Positions 41,101 to 50,701 of a stretch of DNA of 64,000 nt are shown piece by piece (the stretch's first letter is position 1; each line of letters begins with the position of its first letter). Source of the stretch: Prorocentrum cordatum (taxonomy: Eukaryota; Sar; Dinophyceae; Prorocentrales; Prorocentraceae). The translations under genes were made by a program, and so were the position numbers. Under the pieces are notes generated by a model. That model was given only the letters and a program-made list of their open reading frames with translations. It was not told the origin of the DNA and did not search any database. The stretch lies in assembly GCA_963575745.1 (NCBI GenBank), contig CAUYUJ010018063.1, positions 151,530 through 215,529 of the forward strand. Direction: 5' to 3'.

Positions 41101-42644
41101 TCAATCATTGCTCGGGGCTGCGGGGCCTGTCTTGCCGCCCCGCCCGCCCCGACCACCGCCGCCGCCGCGGCCGCGGCCGCCGTCGGCGGCCCCCTGGCCT
41201 CCCGCCCCGTCGTCGCCCTCGGCAGGGCGGGGGTGGCGGGCGCGGGAGGCATCCATCTCGATCTGGTCCTTCAGCTTGTTGACGCCCCACTTGCGAAGGG
41301 CGGGGGCGATGGCGTCACCGTAGCTGGCCTCGCCCTCGTAGACCGCCGCCACGCGCCAGGACGGCGCGCCACCGCCCGAGGAGTACGCGTCGATCACCCC
41401 GAGCATGCGGCGCACCAGCTTCTCGATGCCCGCCGACGCGCCGAGGTTGAGCTGGTCGTACTCGCCGAACAACTTGAAACTCTCCATGAGCGTGGTCATC
41501 TAGTGGAAGACCCCGTCGATCTTCCCGATGTTGTTGCTCCGCGCGAACTCCTGCCACCAGCGCCTCGGGTCACCGCCGTAGCGCTCGACGTGGCGAGCGA
41601 GGTGGAGAGCGCCAGGGGGGCCCTGGACCTCGATGGCCTTGATGGGCCCCTCCCTGCTCTCCTGGGCGGCCTTCTTCCAAGCCTTGAACCTCTCGCCGAC
41701 CTCGTCTCGTCATAGTCGACCCACAGCGTGCGGACGTCGTCGTCGTGGGCGTCAAGCCCAGCAGAGGGAGGGCCATGGCCTCGGAGGGCCGCCGCACCCG
41801 CGGGGACGTCAAGGCCAGAGTAGCGGGCCCTAAGCCCGCGCACGAACTCCAGGCTATCGGAGCTGGCGACGGCTCGAGCCCGCAGGAAGCCGCCGCGTCG
41901 GCGGACTAGGGCGTCGGTGCGGGTGACCGCGACGTCGCCAGCCTGGAGGGTGACCTCCCTGCCCAGCGCGTCGGCGCCCTCAGCGTTCTCCGCGATGATC
42001 CAGACCCAGTCGTCGCGAAGCGCGGGCCTCTCAGGGAGCGCCGCCAGGTAGGGCGCGACGGACCCCGCCTCGCCCTCGGCCGCGCCGGCGCCGATGGGAG
42101 GGGTGTCCGTGCCCCCGGCCGCAGCGGGTGGCTCACCGCCGCCCGCGGCGGGCGCGGCCCCGAGGCGAAGGCGGCGGCCGACCCCTGTCAAGGGGGCGAG
42201 CTGGCCCTGGTCACTCACGAAATGCGTCAGCGGCGGCGGCTCCTGGCCCGCGCCCCGCATCCGCGCGACCGCGGCCTTGGCCTCCCGACGAATCTGGTCG
42301 GACGAGGGGTAGGCGTCGGCCGCGAACCTGTAGAACTTCCCGCGAAGCGAGGCAGGGCAGTTGGCCATCAGGTCGAGCACCATCAAACTCTCGCCCTCCT
42401 CGCCCTCCATCGTGATATCCTCATCGTAAAAGTCCCCATCTGGGGTAAGCACCCACCACCGACCAACGAGTCCGTCGGCCGCGCGAAACCCCGGGCCCAT
42501 CGCGACCCTCTCGTGGCAAAGATCTCCCCCAGGGTACTTGATGGCCAGGCATCTCCCAGGCTCAAGGCTATTGGATAACTCCTGCACCGAAAGTTGCCTT
42601 CCTGTGGCCCCCAGGCGTGGGTGGGGGAGACCGACGAGGGCCAT
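41101..42644 (-). pseudogene. YR element gag-like ORF, frameshifted
   Basis: The minus frame from 42644 (first residues M-A-L-V-G-L-P-H-P-R) is coherent to W-V-D-Y-D-E near 41705. A shift there leads to another frame reading E-V-G-E-R-F-K-A-W-K-K-A-A-Q-E-S, R-W-W-Q-E-F-A-R-S-N-N and I-D-G-V-F-H, then TAG (41502-41500), then on in the same frame through M-T-T-L-M-E-S-F-K-L-F to a Gly/Arg-rich basic tail ending at 41101. It has no zinc knuckle; the R-G-R-G-G-G tail could bind nucleic acid. By position (between repeat A and RT) it is the gag-equivalent. No homologue outside such elements is claimed. Confidence 0.5.
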
Positions 42645-42981
42645 CTTGTCGCCTGAGAGGGCAACGACTGATGACGCAGAAGGCGAAGAGCTGGCCCACG
42701 ATCAGCACGAGCCCCGTACCACCGACCAGCCTGAGGTCCCTCTCGTACGACTGGCAATCGACAACACACACGCAGTCCTGGGCCTTCACCCGCCTCACGA
42801 TGTCCTCGACGATCCCAGGCGCGACCGCCGACTCGGGGCAGCTCACCTCAACTTTCGTGTCGCAGGGCGCCAGAGGAGCGGAAGGCTCGCCGCGCCACGT
42901 CCGATCGGCCGCGTCGCGGAGAATGAAGGTGAGGGTGGCCACGAGGACACCGACCGCAGACTGCATGCGGTGAAGACTCTA
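42645..42981 (-). other. 5' leader region of the YR element
   Basis: A short minus frame (42966-42568, beginning M-Q-S-A-V-G-V-L-V-A-T-L-T-F) starts near repeat A and overlaps the start of the gag-like frame. It has a hydrophobic N-terminus but no recognised domain. It could be untranslated leader or a small upstream ORF. Confidence 0.3.
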
Positions 42982-43070
42982 GAGCCAGGATGACTGCTGA
43001 GTGACACGATGAGGATCGATGAGACCGACACCCCAAACCTCGCTAAGCCATTAATGCGCACGCACCCCCA
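42982..43070 (-). repeat. YR element split direct repeat A, terminal copy
   Basis: 89 bp matching 36403-36491 at 85 positions. This is the 5' terminus of the element on the minus strand. Confidence 0.85.
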
Positions 43071-43184
43071 AGATATATGCATGATGCAACTAGTCGTCCC
43101 CTTCGCATCCATCGGCTTCATGAATCGAGCCCTGCCTGACACCAACTCTTCCCTTTGATCCGGAAGCTCAATGTCTTATGTGAT

Positions 43185-43304
43185 TTGTCTCTCTCTCTCT
43201 CTCTATGTCTTGTTTTCTCGTTGTCTGTCTCGGTCTCTGTCTCTTCCTCTCTTTATATATAATCAAGTTCAATATCTGTCGATATTTCTGGGTGTCTTCC
43301 TGTC

Positions 43305-43340
<36 letters not shown>

Positions 43341-43350
43341 TTACTGTGTA
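43185..43350. repeat. TC dinucleotide repeats
   Basis: CTCTCTCT runs at about 43187-43204 and 43310-43338, in a TCTGTCTC-rich, AT-richer stretch that continues to about 43440. Confidence 0.75.
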
Positions 43351-43589
43351 TGTAAGTGCTTATCTGTCTCTCTCCGTCTCTACAATAAAAGTATTTCTTT
43401 ATGTTGCGCTCTCCCTCTCTCCATCCTGATCTTTGAGAGAGCGTGATCCACCGCCGCTTTACTGTGGAAAACTAATTGCCGCCCTTTTCCTCCGGAGCCC
43501 AGGGGTCTCCCCCCCCCCCTCCGAAAATCCTCCCCCCCCCTGCTGGACTCCCCCCCCCTTCCCCCCCGGCAGAACCACCCCCCTCCCCT

Positions 43590-44205
43590 AACCTCCCCCC
43601 CCCCCCCCTGGAAAACGGGGGGGTCACTACCGGTTCGAACCCCCCCCCCGAAAACCGGAGGGGGGGGTCACTACCGGTTCGAACCTGAGCTGTCCCACTG
43701 TTCCCACCACTGTCCACACTGTCCCCACCACTGTCCCCACTGTACCTCTGTCTGTCCCATTGTCCCACCTCCGTCCTCGCCACCGCCCGCCTTCACCACT
43801 GTCCCCACCAACACTGTACCCTCCACTGTCCTACTGTTCCCACCACATTCCCACTGTCCCCACACCACTGTCCCCACCACCACCGTCCCCACCACTGTCC
43901 CACTGTCCCCACTGTTCCCACCATTGTCCTCACCATTGTCCCCACCACTACCGTCCCCACCACTGTCCCACTGTCCCCACCACTGTCCCGCTGTCCCCTC
44001 ACCACTGTCCCCACCACCACCGTCCCCACCACTGTCCGCACCCCCCCTCGGTTTTCCGAACCTCGGTTTTCGGGGGGGGGGGGTTCGAACCGGTAGTGAG
44101 AGTGGGGGGGGGGGGTTCGAACCGGTAGTGACCCCCCCCGGTTTTCCAGAGGGGGGGGGGGGAGGGGTTCGAACCGGTAGTGACCCCCCCTGGTTTTCCG
44201 CCAGC
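43590..44205. repeat. Inverted GGTTCGAACC/C-run arms flanking an ACTGTCCCCACC minisatellite
   Basis: Left arm (about 43590-43687): C-run, GGTCACTACCGGTTCGAACC, C-run, GAAAACCGG, G-run, then the block again. Right arm (about 44036-44205): the same unit inverted, repeated three times (GGTTTTC, G-run, GGTTCGAACCGGTAGTGACC). Between them, 43690-44035 is a tandem array of ACTGTCCCCACC units. GGTTCGAACC is itself palindromic. Confidence 0.65.
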
Positions 44206-44851
44206 AGCGGTAGAACACGCTCTTTCTTATCTTTCCTACCCTTCACTTCCTCGCATACGTGATGCACATACCATTACCTCTTGCTGCGTCGTACTCAAGG
44301 CAGAGAGGATCCATGCCGCTTGCCTCGTAATAGGCCACCGCCTTGTCCAGCTGCCCCTGGTGTGGAATGAGCCCGCACATACCATAACATCATAGCGATG
44401 AGGAGGCGCAGGAGCATGAACAGTTGAAAAGGGAGGAGCGAGACAACATAGAAACAAGAAGATGGGCGGGATAAGGCGAGAGGGAGGGGCGAGGGATGGT
44501 GGAGGGATGGGTGAGGAGAGAAGCAGAGAGAGGGGAGCAGAGAGCAGAGCAGCGCCTGACGCTGTGCCTTGAGAACAGAGAGCAGAGACCAGAGCACCCT
44601 CGCGCCCACCGCCGACACTCCGCAGGATCACTCTGCAGTGCAGCGGCTTACGCGGTGATCGACTCTGGCCTTCCGCCACGAGGAAGAGGAGGACACGGAG
44701 GAGGGGGAGGAGAGACAACGAGAGGGAAGGGTGGGGGAGGAGACGAGCGCGGAGCGAGGAGGTCAGCTGCGCAGCGGTTGGCAATAAGCAGCCGCGGCCA
44801 GGAAGGGCTAATGTCTGCGCCGGCAGCTGGCGGTCGCCGGATGCGGCCATC

Positions 44852-44917
44852 CTGGGTGGCTTCCAGGTCGGCTCTCGTGGTGGTCAGCTCGCTCTCTTTC
44901 TGCGAGATCTTGTCCTC
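44852..44917 (-). CDS. Candidate coiled-coil exon (22 codons)
   Basis: After CCCCCAAGAG on the minus strand: E-D-K-I-S-Q-K-E-S-E-L-T-T-T-R-A-D-L-E-A-T-Q, then a GA donor (GATGGC). It is exactly 22 codons, phase 0 at both ends, with clear heptads. This is the same style as the left-edge gene, which also seems to use a GA donor once. Confidence 0.4.
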
Positions 44918-45239
44918 CTCTTGGGGGTCACGCTGTATTCGCCCCCCCGAGATCCCTCCTGTTGCTCCCACGCTCGCTTTCCAGCCCTAGCTGCTGCTGT
45001 TCCTGCTGCTGCCACTGTCAGCACATTGCCCTTCTCTTGGGGGTCCCGGAGTGCAGGAGAGGGGAGGGGGAGAGGAGGGAGCAGCACGACGAGAGACAGG
45101 ATAATGACGACGTTAAGTCTCTGGAAGCGGCCTCATTGAGGAAGGTCAGCGTCGATGAGGGGTCAAGAGGAGTGCGCGAAGGCAGGGGCTCAGGGATGGC
45201 GGATGGGCGGAGGTGCCTCAAGCTCTTCGAGGCGCTTCT

Positions 45240-45304
45240 ATCTCCTCCTCCTCCTCCTCCTCTTCCTCCGCCTTCTCTTCCTCCTCCTCATCCCCTTCCT
45301 CCGC
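45240..45304 (-). CDS. Candidate acidic exon
   Basis: After AAAGGCAAG on the minus strand: A-E-E-G-D, then Glu-rich sequence from a GGA/GAG microsatellite, to I-E-A near a possible GC donor. Phase 0 acceptor. Because most of it is simple repeat, the call rests on its neighbours at 44852-44917 and 45428-45532. Confidence 0.25.
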
Positions 45305-45427
45305 CTTGCCTTTTTACTCCTTGAAGTCTAAGATGTGTCACCAAGATCCTTGGGTAAGGAACGAAGCCCCTTTGGGGAATAGTCGCGCCCAAATGCGCAA
45401 GGAACCACTTTTGAAACCACAGCAGAC

Positions 45428-45532
45428 CTCATCCAAACTGTTGACGGATTCCGCCTCCTTCTCTTCCTTCTCCTTCATCTTCTCGTGCACGGTGTATAGG
45501 TACTCGGGGCCAAAGGATTGTCGGGGTGCGTT
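45428..45532 (-). CDS. Candidate exon, 35 codons, GT donor and AG acceptor
   Basis: After GAGCCCAAG on the minus strand: N-A-P-R-Q-S-F-G-P-E-Y-L-Y-T-V-H-E-K-M-K, then E-K-E-E-K-E-A-E-S-V-N-S-L-D-E, followed by GTCTGC. It is exactly 35 codons and phase 0 at both ends. Residue variety is normal and the charged second half is helical. It is the most convincing of the small exons here. The acceptor lies inside a 38-bp sequence repeated at about 45990-46027. Function unknown. Confidence 0.45.
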
Positions 45533-45587
45533 CTTGGGCTCTCACCATCGCATTCCTGTTCGGCTGCATCTCCTCGGGGATCTCCTG

Positions 45588-45803
45588 ACCCGGGTCAACC
45601 CAGACCCGGGTCAGCCAGGGCTTGCAGAATCCTGCAAGATCCTGCAAGACCCTGCACCCAAACCCGGGTCAATGCGAAGGATCCTGCAAGATCCTGCAGT
45701 ATCCTGCACCCAAACCCGGGTCAATGGGAGCCTGGCCCTGCAGGATCCTGCAAGATCTGGCGCTCTGGCTGACCCCCGTTTGCATTGACCCCCGTCTCAA
45801 AGC
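45588..45803 (+). repeat. CCCGGGTCA-rich dispersed repeat, family Q copy 3
   Basis: ACCCGGGTCAACCCAGACCC, repeated GATCCTGCAAGATCCTGCA words, CCCAAACCCGGGTCAATG twice, and the conserved end GCTCTGGCTGACCCCCGTTT then GCATTGACCCCCGTCTC. It is the most complete of three copies (others 16755 and 33722). Confidence 0.65.
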
Positions 45804-45838
45804 TCCCGATCTCCCATTTCCGTGTTTCTACCGGGGGC

Positions 45839-45989
45839 GCGCAAACATGGAGTAGCGATCCATGGATTTGGCGCGCGGTCGCCAAATTCATGCATCGGGC
45901 GTGCCGCCTCGGTCGGCGGCGGACATCCGCGATTTTCCCGTGGAAACGGGACCCGTCGCTAATCGACGCCCCCTTGATCGATGTTTGCG
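45839..45989. mobile_element. MITE-like element, family D copy 1
   Basis: Starts CGCAAACATGGAGTAGCGAT, ends ACGCCCCCTTGATCGATGTT-TGCG, with CGCAAACAT as short inverted ends. Internal CCATGGATTTGGCGCGCGGT and GGAAACGGGACCCGTCGC are shared with the copy at 51821-52194. Confidence 0.55.
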
Positions 45990-46027
45990 AGTTCTTGGGC
46001 TCTCACCATCGCATTTCTGTTCGGCAG
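45990..46027 (+). repeat. 38-bp direct repeat, second copy
   Basis: AGTTCTTGGGCTCTCACCAT-CGCATTTCTGTTCGGC repeats 45528-45566 with one or two differences. The two copies bracket the family Q repeat and the family D element. Confidence 0.6.
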
Positions 46028-46259
46028 AATTATCCCGTGTACTTGCTTCTGTTCCTTCGCTACCAATTCTCTCCCGCCCGTTATGGATCGCAACCAATGG
46101 TCTGAACATGCGGGCCACCACAGAATTCACAAATCCACTGACCTCCCCGTCTTTGAATTCAAACAACCAATTCTTGAATTCAAAAAAACAAAATTTGAAT
46201 TCAAAAACCATTTTTCCGCATTCAAAAAGCAAGCTTCCAATACAAATCCAATCATTCGT

Positions 46260-46574
46260 CCCCTCTCCTTCCTCTCTCTCTCTCCTTCTGCGTCCTCATT
46301 CCGTTCCCGTCCGTTTTTCCTTTCCCTTCCCGCATGCTGCCCCCTCTCCCTCCTGCCCTTCCTCCATTATGTTTCCCTGTCCTCGTTGACTCCCTCTCCC
46401 TCTCTCCCATCCACCGCCTACCCTCTTCTATGTTTCTTCTATTCCTGTCTTCCCCCTCCCTTCTCCTCGCTTCCCCTCCTTTGTCGCTCTCTATCTCTGT
46501 CTCTGCCGTTCCCTCTCGCGCTCTTTCTTTATCTGTCTCTCCCCCTCTCTCTCTGTCTGGTTTTATCGTTGTTG

Positions 46575-46608
<34 letters not shown>

Positions 46609-46610
46609 CA
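46260..46610. repeat. TCTC/CCCT pyrimidine-rich tract ending in TC and TA dinucleotides
   Basis: CTCTCTCT runs at about 46272 and 46577-46598, then TATATATATA to 46610. The plus-strand frames remain open only through low complexity. Confidence 0.65.
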
Positions 46611-46884
46611 CACCTCTCCCATTGCCAGTATTTTAATCAGTGTTATCATAATCCTCTTCCCATCGCCCTCAATCTCCATGCGAGATCGAACAGCGCTGGG
46701 TGGGCTAGCGCATTGGTATGTAAACGCGTAGTCACATGATGATCCGGATAACGGACACGGGGCTCCAGACGGCAACCAACATACGTGAACAGCGACAAGA
46801 TGGAAGATATGGAATGCCCAAGAGAAAAAATACATTACAGGACGTGCCATGACCACCCGCCTCTAGAAGTTGCCACATGAGGAA

Positions 46885-47436
46885 TGGAATGATCCCTTTG
46901 TGATTCGGAGCAACCAAAACCCCGAAAGTGATATTTTGCATTCCGCCAAAAACGGGACCCTTTGTGTAATCCGTCACGCACGGAATCCTGCGTAAACCGC
47001 CACACCCAGAATCCTCATGCAATCCGCCAAAAACAGATCCTTCTGTAAACTGCGTCCAGAGGAATCCCCAAGGCGTCAAGAGGAAACTGCGTAAACAAGA
47101 ATCCTCATGCAATCCGCCAAACAACAAGAATCCTTGTTGCAAACGGCCTCAAGAGGAATCCCCTCGTAATGTATCACAGCAAGAAGCCTTATATAATCCC
47201 CTACAGAAAGAATCTCTGTGAAACCAACCACAAACGAAATCCCTTTGCAACCGCTGCAAAAGAGAAGGGGATCCCCCCAAAAAACACCAAGGGGAAACGA
47301 GAATCAACATGGAACAGATGGAACCCTGTGTAAAAACGCAGCGAACCATAGGAAACGGTGGAACGCTCTTCGGGGGGGAGGAACAAACTGAATTATTACA
47401 CTCCGCGGCATTCGAACATCTCTTGCAATCGACCCG

Positions 47437-47485
<49 letters not shown>

Positions 47486-47640
47486 TATATGATGCGCCAC
47501 GAAAGGGATTGTTGTGAACTCAGCCAAAGAAAAAGTCCTTTGCATCCCGCCACGAATGGAAGCCTTTTGCAATCCGCCACAAAGGAAATTGTTTCACATG
47601 CTTCCTCTTCCCTGTTACGAGCGTTTTCTGTGCTGCTTGT
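46885..47640 (-). repeat. Degenerate ~27-bp minisatellite (GGATTGCAAAAGGATTCC units), minus orientation
   Basis: Units like TGCAATCCGCCAAAAACAGATCC, GTAAACTGCGTCCAGAGGAATCC and TGCAATCCGCCACAAAGG repeat with about 27-30 bp spacing; read on the minus strand they are GTGGCGGATTGCAAA-type. A TA microsatellite (47440-47490) sits in the middle. Confidence 0.5.
47440..47490. repeat. TA dinucleotide repeat
   Basis: About 50 bp of uninterrupted TATATA with one CA. Confidence 0.85.
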
Positions 47641-47734
47641 CATATTTTCATTGTGGGTTGACCTGTTGTTGCGTTGTTGGTATTGCTTCCTGTGTGGCCC
47701 TTACTTGTTTGGGGTGGGAGATCCCTCCCCTCCA

Positions 47735-47990
47735 GGGCGATTACAAAAAGATGCCTTGCGTGGCAGGTTACAAGCATATTCTTTATGTGGTGGATTGCAA
47801 AAGGATCCCTTCTGTCGAACATGCAGAAACGGATTCCTCTTGCCCCTTGAGGCCGCTTTCACAATGGATCCTAGCATTGCGGATCACAAGTGATTCCTTT
47901 CGCACCGGATTGCAAAACTATACCTTCAGTGGTACACAACATAAGGATTGCTTTTGCAGCGGATTCTGCAAGGAATCATTGTGCAATGCT
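47735..47990 (+). repeat. Same ~27-bp minisatellite, plus orientation
   Basis: GATTACAAAAAGATGCC, GGTGGATTGCAAAAGGATCC, GCGGATCACAAGTGATTCC and CCGGATTGCAAAACTATACC. The orientation is opposite to 46885-47640. Confidence 0.5.
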
Positions 47991-48299
47991 GGAGGCGCAA
48001 CACTGGGGCAGTGGCTCGTCGCTAAGTGCGATCCTCAACCAAGACAACCCACAACGCCGCACAGCATACAACACAACGCAACCACCCACACCATACAACA
48101 AAATACGCCGCTACGCACCCCACCTCCGCACCCCCAAAACCCCCCGTGCTCAAAGATTCGGGGCGCCTGGGGGGAGGGGGAACGGAAAGGGGAAGGGATT
48201 GGGGAGGATAAGGGGGGAACAGGGGAGTGGGCGGAACGGGGAGGGATGCCAGGGGCATAGGGGCCTGAGGAAGACTGTGCAGGGCTGGTCTGGAGGGGC

Positions 48300-48400
48300 G
48301 GGGGCGACTCCCAGACGAGCGCGGATGCAGCCCTCGTCTCCGCTGCACCGCTGCCCCGGCCTGCGCCCGAAAGCGCATCCAGCCTGGCCTCGGGGCCTGG
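48300..48400 (-). CDS. Possible exon, weak
   Basis: The minus frame reads A-R-L-D-A-L-S-G-A-G-R-G-S-G-A-A-E-T-R-A and on to S-A-L-V-W-E after CCCCGAG, in phase 0. There is no clear donor. Only residue variety and position between other candidate exons favour it. Confidence 0.15.
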
Positions 48401-48774
48401 CAGGAAGGGGACGAGGACAACTCGCCGACCCCTTGGAGATCCTCGGCGTGTCAGATGATCTCGCCATCGCTCGAACGTCCATTCCCCCTGCATGTTGCGA
48501 TTTCGTGCGTGTTGTTTTTGCTCGATGATTCAAGATGTTCCTCGATGGTCCTCGCTGACGAAAGATGCACACGTCCGAGCGATGCCAAGTATCGCACCTC
48601 CCCAACCCCTCCTGTGGGAGCCGAGTCTTGCCAATTCGAAGGCGGGGGGTCCTGCAGATTCCTTCGCCAAACTCATCTGGGCCCTGGAGGACTCATCTGG
48701 CCCTGAGAAGCACCAAAGCGCATGCAAATCGTCAAAGAAACAGCCATGACCGTCCACAAGTCAAGTAATCCGGG

Positions 48775-49235
48775 ATGGCCCAAGATACGTCCAAGAAGGC
48801 CACGTATGGTCCCAACACAAGCCCAGAGGCCCCCCAAACAACTGCCCAAGAGGGCCTCAGGATCACCTCACAACGGAACCCCAAAGGCCACACATGTTGA
48901 CACCCAGTCGGATTTTCGACATGATTGACGTACTCGCCTTTTAGATCTTCGGGGTGCCTAAAAATAGTCCAAGAGGCCCACAATGCCGCTCCAATACGGC
49001 CCCAGATGCCAGGGCTCCAGGATGGCCCACAAGGCTCCCCAGACTGCCCAGGAGACCTCCAGGAGGGCCCCAGGAGGAGCCCAACAGGGGACACTTGAAG
49101 GAGCCCCAGGGTCCTCCATCACAAGCTGGCTCCCACGACCCCTGGCACGCCCCCAAGAAAGCCGCAAGAAGTCCCAAAGAGGTCCCCAGATGGCCTCAGA
49201 GGCCCCCAAGAATTCCCCAAGAGGGCCCCCCAAAA
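48775..49235 (+). repeat. GGCC-rich dispersed repeat, family P
   Basis: CCAAGATACGTCC, CCAAGAGGGCCTC and GGCCCCCAAGAATTCCCCAAGA units. A unique island about 48880-48950 separates two halves. Confidence 0.45.
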
Positions 49236-49502
49236 CATGGCACCCGTTGACCAAACAAGGGTTCGGGTTTCCCATATGGACGCAACACACACGCCAAGAC
49301 GCTTTTGCGACATCGCCCCCCGGAAAAGAGGGACCCAGGGCTCCCAAAGGGTCGGCGGTGGGGCAAGCCAATAAATAATGGGGATTCGGAGCATGAAAAC
49401 GAGAAGCATGGAATATGAACAGTAGCATGGGAAAGACAAGGAGCAACATCAGGAACATGAGGAGCATAATGGTATGAGGGAGGGCAGCATCACATCAAAC
49501 AG

Positions 49503-49543
49503 TCGTCGAGCTCCTTGTGCGCTTTCTCGTTCTCCTTGAGGGC
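49503..49543 (-). CDS. Candidate tiny exon
   Basis: After CAAACCACGCAG on the minus strand: A-L-K-E-N-E-K-A-H-K-E-L-D-D. Phase 0 acceptor; possible GA or GT donors just after. The heptad-like peptide matches the style of 44852-44917. Confidence 0.3.
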
Positions 49544-49799
49544 CTGCGTGGTTTGGCAGGCGCTCGCGCATATCCAAGTGGCGTTCTTACCCTCATATGA
49601 GAGCGATGTGGAGGGGGAGGAGGGACGGAACAGGGTGGGGCTGAGGGAGATGGGGGCAAGAGTGAGGGAGGGGGCGGGGAAATTGGTTGGGGATGGAGGA
49701 GGGACTTAGGCGAGGGAGCACTGAGAGGAAAGGAGGGCTGGGATCGGAGGAGAAGGGGAAACAAGGATCTAGACCGCGTGCTCAACTATAACTTCACCA

Positions 49800-50400
49800 C
49801 CCGACCACCAATTCCAAGCATCACAGCTGCATCACCTGCAGTCCTGGGAACTGGATAAGCTCAGCAGTATTCATACATCATATTGAGCGAGCGCGAAGTC
49901 GCTGGCCCAACGGGCCAGAGGCATGCTAGACCTGACCAGCACGGGGACGGAAAGTGTCTCAACCCTGAGAGAGCGTGCGGCTGCTGGCGTGAGCGTTTCT
50001 CTCCATAAGAACAATCACAAAACATGTTAGCCAGCGTGGACCCCAAACATTGAGTGATTGGAGTCTGCGCGGTGCAATCTACGCGGAGCAAACGACATGA
50101 CGCCAGGCAAGACACAGCAGCGCAAAACAATGAAAATCAATGCATATTTTTGGTGCCCGGACAGAACACCTGGGCGACACAACCCGAAGGGAGGTGCCCA
50201 AGGTGCCTGCATGAATTCTCATGCAGTCGGACCTCGCAACATGAACGGCGGCACAGACCCGCCCCAGGCGTCACATCTGCGCCGCCGTTGCGAGGTGCCT
50301 CGAGATGCCACCCCGAGACACGGCCACCGGGACCACCCCCACTTGGCCGCCGGGGTCTCGCGCCGCCCCCCCAAAGGGAGAAAAGGATGACGAGGACGCG
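49800..50400. other. Stretch with no supported gene
   Basis: Ordinary-looking mixed sequence. No exon-like frame, tandem structure or hairpin stood out. Confidence 0.35.
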
Positions 50401-50701
50401 CCCTCGTGGGAGCCCTTGAGAAATGCGTAGCAAGGCAAGGCAATGCAGGAGCGTGCAAACACACAGTGCAGAGCAGTGCGCAGCAGTGCGAAGCTACGCT
50501 GCGCCAAGAAGTACAGAGCGGGCGGCGACGAGTCGCCGAGGCGGCGCCCACATGGCGGCAGGCGGCGTCCACGTGGCGGCCGGGGGCGCCCCGCAGGCCC
50601 AGGCGGCGGGCGGCGCCGGAGCGGCCACGAGGCAGCCAGAGCAGCCCGCAGGCCCAGTGAGTGCAGGCACTGCCTGCTGGCGGGGCGCACAGGGGGGTTG
50701 G

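Larger units (their letters stand above)
36236..43070 (-). mobile_element. Tyrosine-recombinase retrotransposon (DIRS/Ngaro/PAT-like) with split direct repeats
   Basis: On the minus strand the order is repeat A (43070-42982), gag-like ORF, RT, RNase H, tyrosine recombinase, repeat B (36607-36492), repeat A (36491-36403), repeat B (36351-36236). A1-ORFs-B1-A2-B2 is exactly the split-direct-repeat plan of PAT/Ngaro-type YR retrotransposons, which integrate by recombinase from a circular intermediate and leave no target duplication. The A copies match at 85 of 89 positions and the B copies at 114 of 116. The element is about 6.8 kb and broken by frameshifts (about 41703, 40350, 40030) and in-frame stops (41502-41500, 39224-39222, 37584-37582). 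Confidence 0.8.

Noticed and set aside
36236-43070. Interpretation as a Crypton or an LTR retrotransposon
   Set aside because: A Crypton would lack RT-RNase H, and an LTR element would have an integrase and identical long terminal repeats; here there is a tyrosine recombinase and an A-B-A-B repeat plan.
43620-44190. GGTTCGAACC words that match the Pol III B box / tRNA T-loop
   Set aside because: The word is palindromic and sits in C/G homopolymer arms; no A box, acceptor stem or cloverleaf can be drawn around any copy.
46885-47990. Possible CRISPR-like array from regularly spaced 27-bp units
   Set aside because: Units are degenerate, spacing is irregular, there are no unique spacers of constant length, the genome is eukaryotic and no cas gene is present.
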